A stretch of DNA of 6,874 nt, from the NCBI GenBank assembly GCA_017990305.1, contig JAGNOB010000092.1, positions 1-6,874 of the forward strand. Reading direction: 5' to 3'. Below the pieces are notes generated by a model, which saw nothing but the letters and a program-made list of their open reading frames with translations, did no database searches and had not been told where the DNA came from. Of the stretch, positions 5,420 to 6,874 are shown piece after piece (position 1 is the stretch's first letter; each line of letters opens with the position of its first letter). The position numbers and the translations under genes are program-made. The stretch comes from Leucobacter sp. Lineage in GTDB: Bacteria; Actinomycetota; Actinomycetes; Actinomycetales; Microbacteriaceae.

Positions 5420-6780
5420 AGCGGCGGACCGTATGGACACGCAGGAGCTTCAGGCTCACCATCAGGGCGCGGATCACCCTGAGCGTTGCGCTGCTCGTCG
5501 CGCTCGGCGGCGGGATCATTGTCGCAGGCCTCAACGTGTTCATGCGATTCGGTCCCGTGTGGGCGCTACCTGCGAGCGAGGCCCTGATTTCGCCTGACGC
5601 GATGGTGAGCAAGGACAACAGTGCGCCCGCGCAGACCTACGAACCAGGCGAAGACGGCTGGCAGTACACTGACGATCTCCACGTGACGCTCCCGTCACTG
5701 CAGATTCGCGACGCAACAGACGTGTTCGACACACTGCTCTGGTCGTCCATCGTCGCCCTCGCGGTGATCGTCGTGCTCGGCGCACTCGCCGCCTGGCTGC
5801 TTGCCGGCCGGCTGCTTGCTCCGCTTCAAACAATCAACGAGGCGGCGCGCGCCGCAACCCCGAGCAAGCTCGACCGTCGCGTCGGCCTGCGAGGGCCACG
5901 CGACGAGCTGACCGAGCTCTCTGACACATTTGACGAAATGCTTGAGCGCCTCGAGCGGGCCTTCCGTGCGCAGCAGCTCTTCGCCGCGAACGCCTCCCAC
6001 GAACTCCGCACCCCGCTCGCGACCGAAAAGGCGATGCTTGACATGTTGCTTGACGGGCCGGAACCGAGTCTTGCCGAGTACCGCGAAGTCGCGGAGCGGT
6101 TGCGCGAGGTCAATGCGCGGAGTATCGCGATGGGAGAGGCACTCCTCGAACTCACGCGGTCACAGATGGGGCTCGGGGAACAATCGCGGCGAGGCAGCGC
6201 AAGCCACGAAGTGAACGCGCTGCTGGCTGAGCCTCTTGCGCGCTGTCGTGAGACAGCAGCAGGTCGTGGACTCGCGGTCGTCGTCGAGGTTTCGCCGCAC
6301 GCAATCACCGCAAACCCAGCCATGCTGGGGCGATTGCTCGACAATCTCCTCGGCAACGCCGCACGGCATGCGTTCGTGGGCGCGGAGGTCCCCGGGAAGA
6401 CGCGATCGGCTCGTGAGCAACATCTGGTCACGTCCGGGGCCGCGTACGCCGAGCCATCCGGAGCGCGCGCCGAGGTGGCAGACCCGCTCCCTGTGGACCC
6501 GATTCACATTAGCTGGAAGCCAGACGGCGACGAATCCGTGCTGCGCGTGCGCAACACGTCGCTGCAGCTTGATACTGAAACACGTGAGCGCCTCACAGAG
6601 CCGTTCGTGCGTGCGGGCGGTCGGGTGCGCGCGGAGACAGGCAGTGGGCTTGGCCTCGCAATCGCGGTCGCCGTGGCCCATGCCCACGGCGGCACGCTTC
6701 GACTACGTGAGCCCGACCGGGATGGCGCGGTCGCGAGCGGCCTCGAAGACTTCACTGTCGAGGTTCGGCTGCCTCGCTGA
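5416..6780 (+). CDS. Membrane sensor histidine kinase (HAMP-HisKA-HATPase)
   Basis: This 454-residue kinase starts at a GTG whose last two bases belong to the TGA of the regulator gene (GTGA), so translation is probably coupled. After a basic N-terminus, TM1 is at about 20-43, an extracytoplasmic sensor loop of about 60 residues at 44-106, and TM2 at about 107-130. A HAMP linker follows (about 131-182), then HisKA with phospho-acceptor His195 in NASHELRTPLAT; Glu196 and Thr199 form the E-x-x-T element linked to phosphatase activity. The ATP-binding domain has an N-box LLDNLLGNAARHA (Asn310, Asn314), an F-box-like EPFVR (395-399) and a clear G2 box GSGLGLA (409-415). Two oddities: the usual DxGxG G1 box is replaced by VRNTSLQ (378-384), and about 35-40 extra residues lie between the N-box and that strand (about 320-373). 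An in-frame ATG at 5305 is inside the regulator gene and is rejected. The sensed signal is unknown. Confidence 0.93.
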   Translation: MKRRTVWTRRSFRLTIRARITLSVALLVALGGGIIVAGLNVFMRFGPVWALPASEALISPDAMVSKDNSAPAQTYEPGEDGWQYTDDLHVTLPSLQIRDATDVFDTLLWSSIVALAVIVVLGALAAWLLAGRLLAPLQTINEAARAATPSKLDRRVGLRGPRDELTELSDTFDEMLERLERAFRAQQLFAANASHELRTPLATEKAMLDMLLDGPEPSLAEYREVAERLREVNARSIAMGEALLELTRSQMGLGEQSRRGSASHEVNALLAEPLARCRETAAGRGLAVVVEVSPHAITANPAMLGRLLDNLLGNAARHAFVGAEVPGKTRSAREQHLVTSGAAYAEPSGARAEVADPLPVDPIHISWKPDGDESVLRVRNTSLQLDTETRERLTEPFVRAGGRVRAETGSGLGLAIAVAVAHAHGGTLRLREPDRDGAVASGLEDFTVEVRLPR

Positions 6781-6808
6781 GATTGGTGCCGACCCCAGCG
6801 GTCCTCGC

Positions 6809-6814
6809 TAAGCT
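6809..6814 (+). promoter_or_regulatory. Candidate -10 box of a leaderless promoter
   Basis: TAAGCT lies exactly at -12 to -7 relative to the ATG at 6821, the same geometry as at 153-158, with no Shine-Dalgarno sequence in between (GGCGCC only). The 40 nt between the kinase stop and this ATG therefore probably carry a separate promoter, so the next gene need not belong to the kinase operon. A convincing -35 is not visible. Confidence 0.4.
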
Positions 6815-6820
6815 GGCGCC

Positions 6821-6874
6821 ATGATCGGTGAGAATCTTCTTGGCCCAGAACCCACGCTCCTCGCCCCTGAAACG
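6821..6874 (+). CDS. N-terminal fragment of an unidentified protein (continues beyond window)
   Basis: ATG at 6821 opens a frame with no stop to the window end, giving 18 residues: MIGENLLGPEPTLLAPE and one more. The N-terminus has no signal peptide or transmembrane segment, so a cytosolic protein is likely. I cannot identify the family from so few residues. The start is supported by the leaderless-type -10 box 6 nt upstream. It lies 40 nt after the kinase gene on the same strand. Confidence 0.5.
   Translation, partial: MIGENLLGPEPTLLAPET

Noticed and set aside
6774..6812. Imperfect direct repeat CCTCGCTGAG / CCTCGCTAAG at the end of the kinase gene
   Set aside because: It is only 10 bp with one mismatch in GC-rich sequence, with no partner structure; too short to distinguish from chance or call an attachment site.

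Overview
The window is GC-rich, with strong G/C preference at third codon positions, long spurious open frames opposite real genes, and GTG starts. The proteins include lipobox lipoproteins and an export adaptor carrying a peptidoglycan-binding domain. Together these point to a high-GC Gram-positive (actinobacterial) chromosome, possibly Microbacteriaceae-like, though the genus is an inference from overall flavour and not established here. I see no mobile element, CRISPR array, tRNA or rRNA.

Layout. At the left edge is the C-terminal tail of one gene (+), followed by a complete 250-residue lipoprotein gene (+). Their C-termini align clearly, so they are tandem paralogs. The second gene runs convergently into a four-gene minus-strand operon, and a 14-bp perfect inverted repeat lies at the junction. 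Read in its own direction the operon is: a small four-cysteine lipoprotein (4513-3995), a MacA/YknX-like membrane-fusion adaptor with a peptidoglycan-binding domain (3990-2923), a MacB/LolD-type ABC ATPase (2926-2180) and a MacB/FtsX-type permease (2183-942). The spacings are 4 nt, then two ATGA overlaps, so translational coupling is very likely.

A 180-bp divergent intergenic region (4514-4693) separates this operon from a plus-strand two-component pair. That pair is an OmpR-family response regulator (4694-5419) and a HAMP/HisKA/HATPase sensor kinase (5416-6780), joined by a GTGA overlap. The window ends with the first 18 codons of another plus-strand gene preceded by a leaderless-type -10 box.

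How the genes may work together: the kinase would sense an envelope cue and phosphorylate the regulator, which would act at the shared divergent region to control the exporter. The permease, ATPase and adaptor would form a tripartite-like exporter in a monoderm envelope, with the adaptor docked on peptidoglycan and the four-Cys lipoprotein as an accessory. The exporter substrate and the signal cannot be read from the sequence. No wholly new system is evident. The less ordinary points are the duplicated Cys-pair lipoprotein, the adaptor domain replacement, the kinase's altered G1 box and large insertion, a G-quadruplex motif, and the structured 5' leader and operon end.
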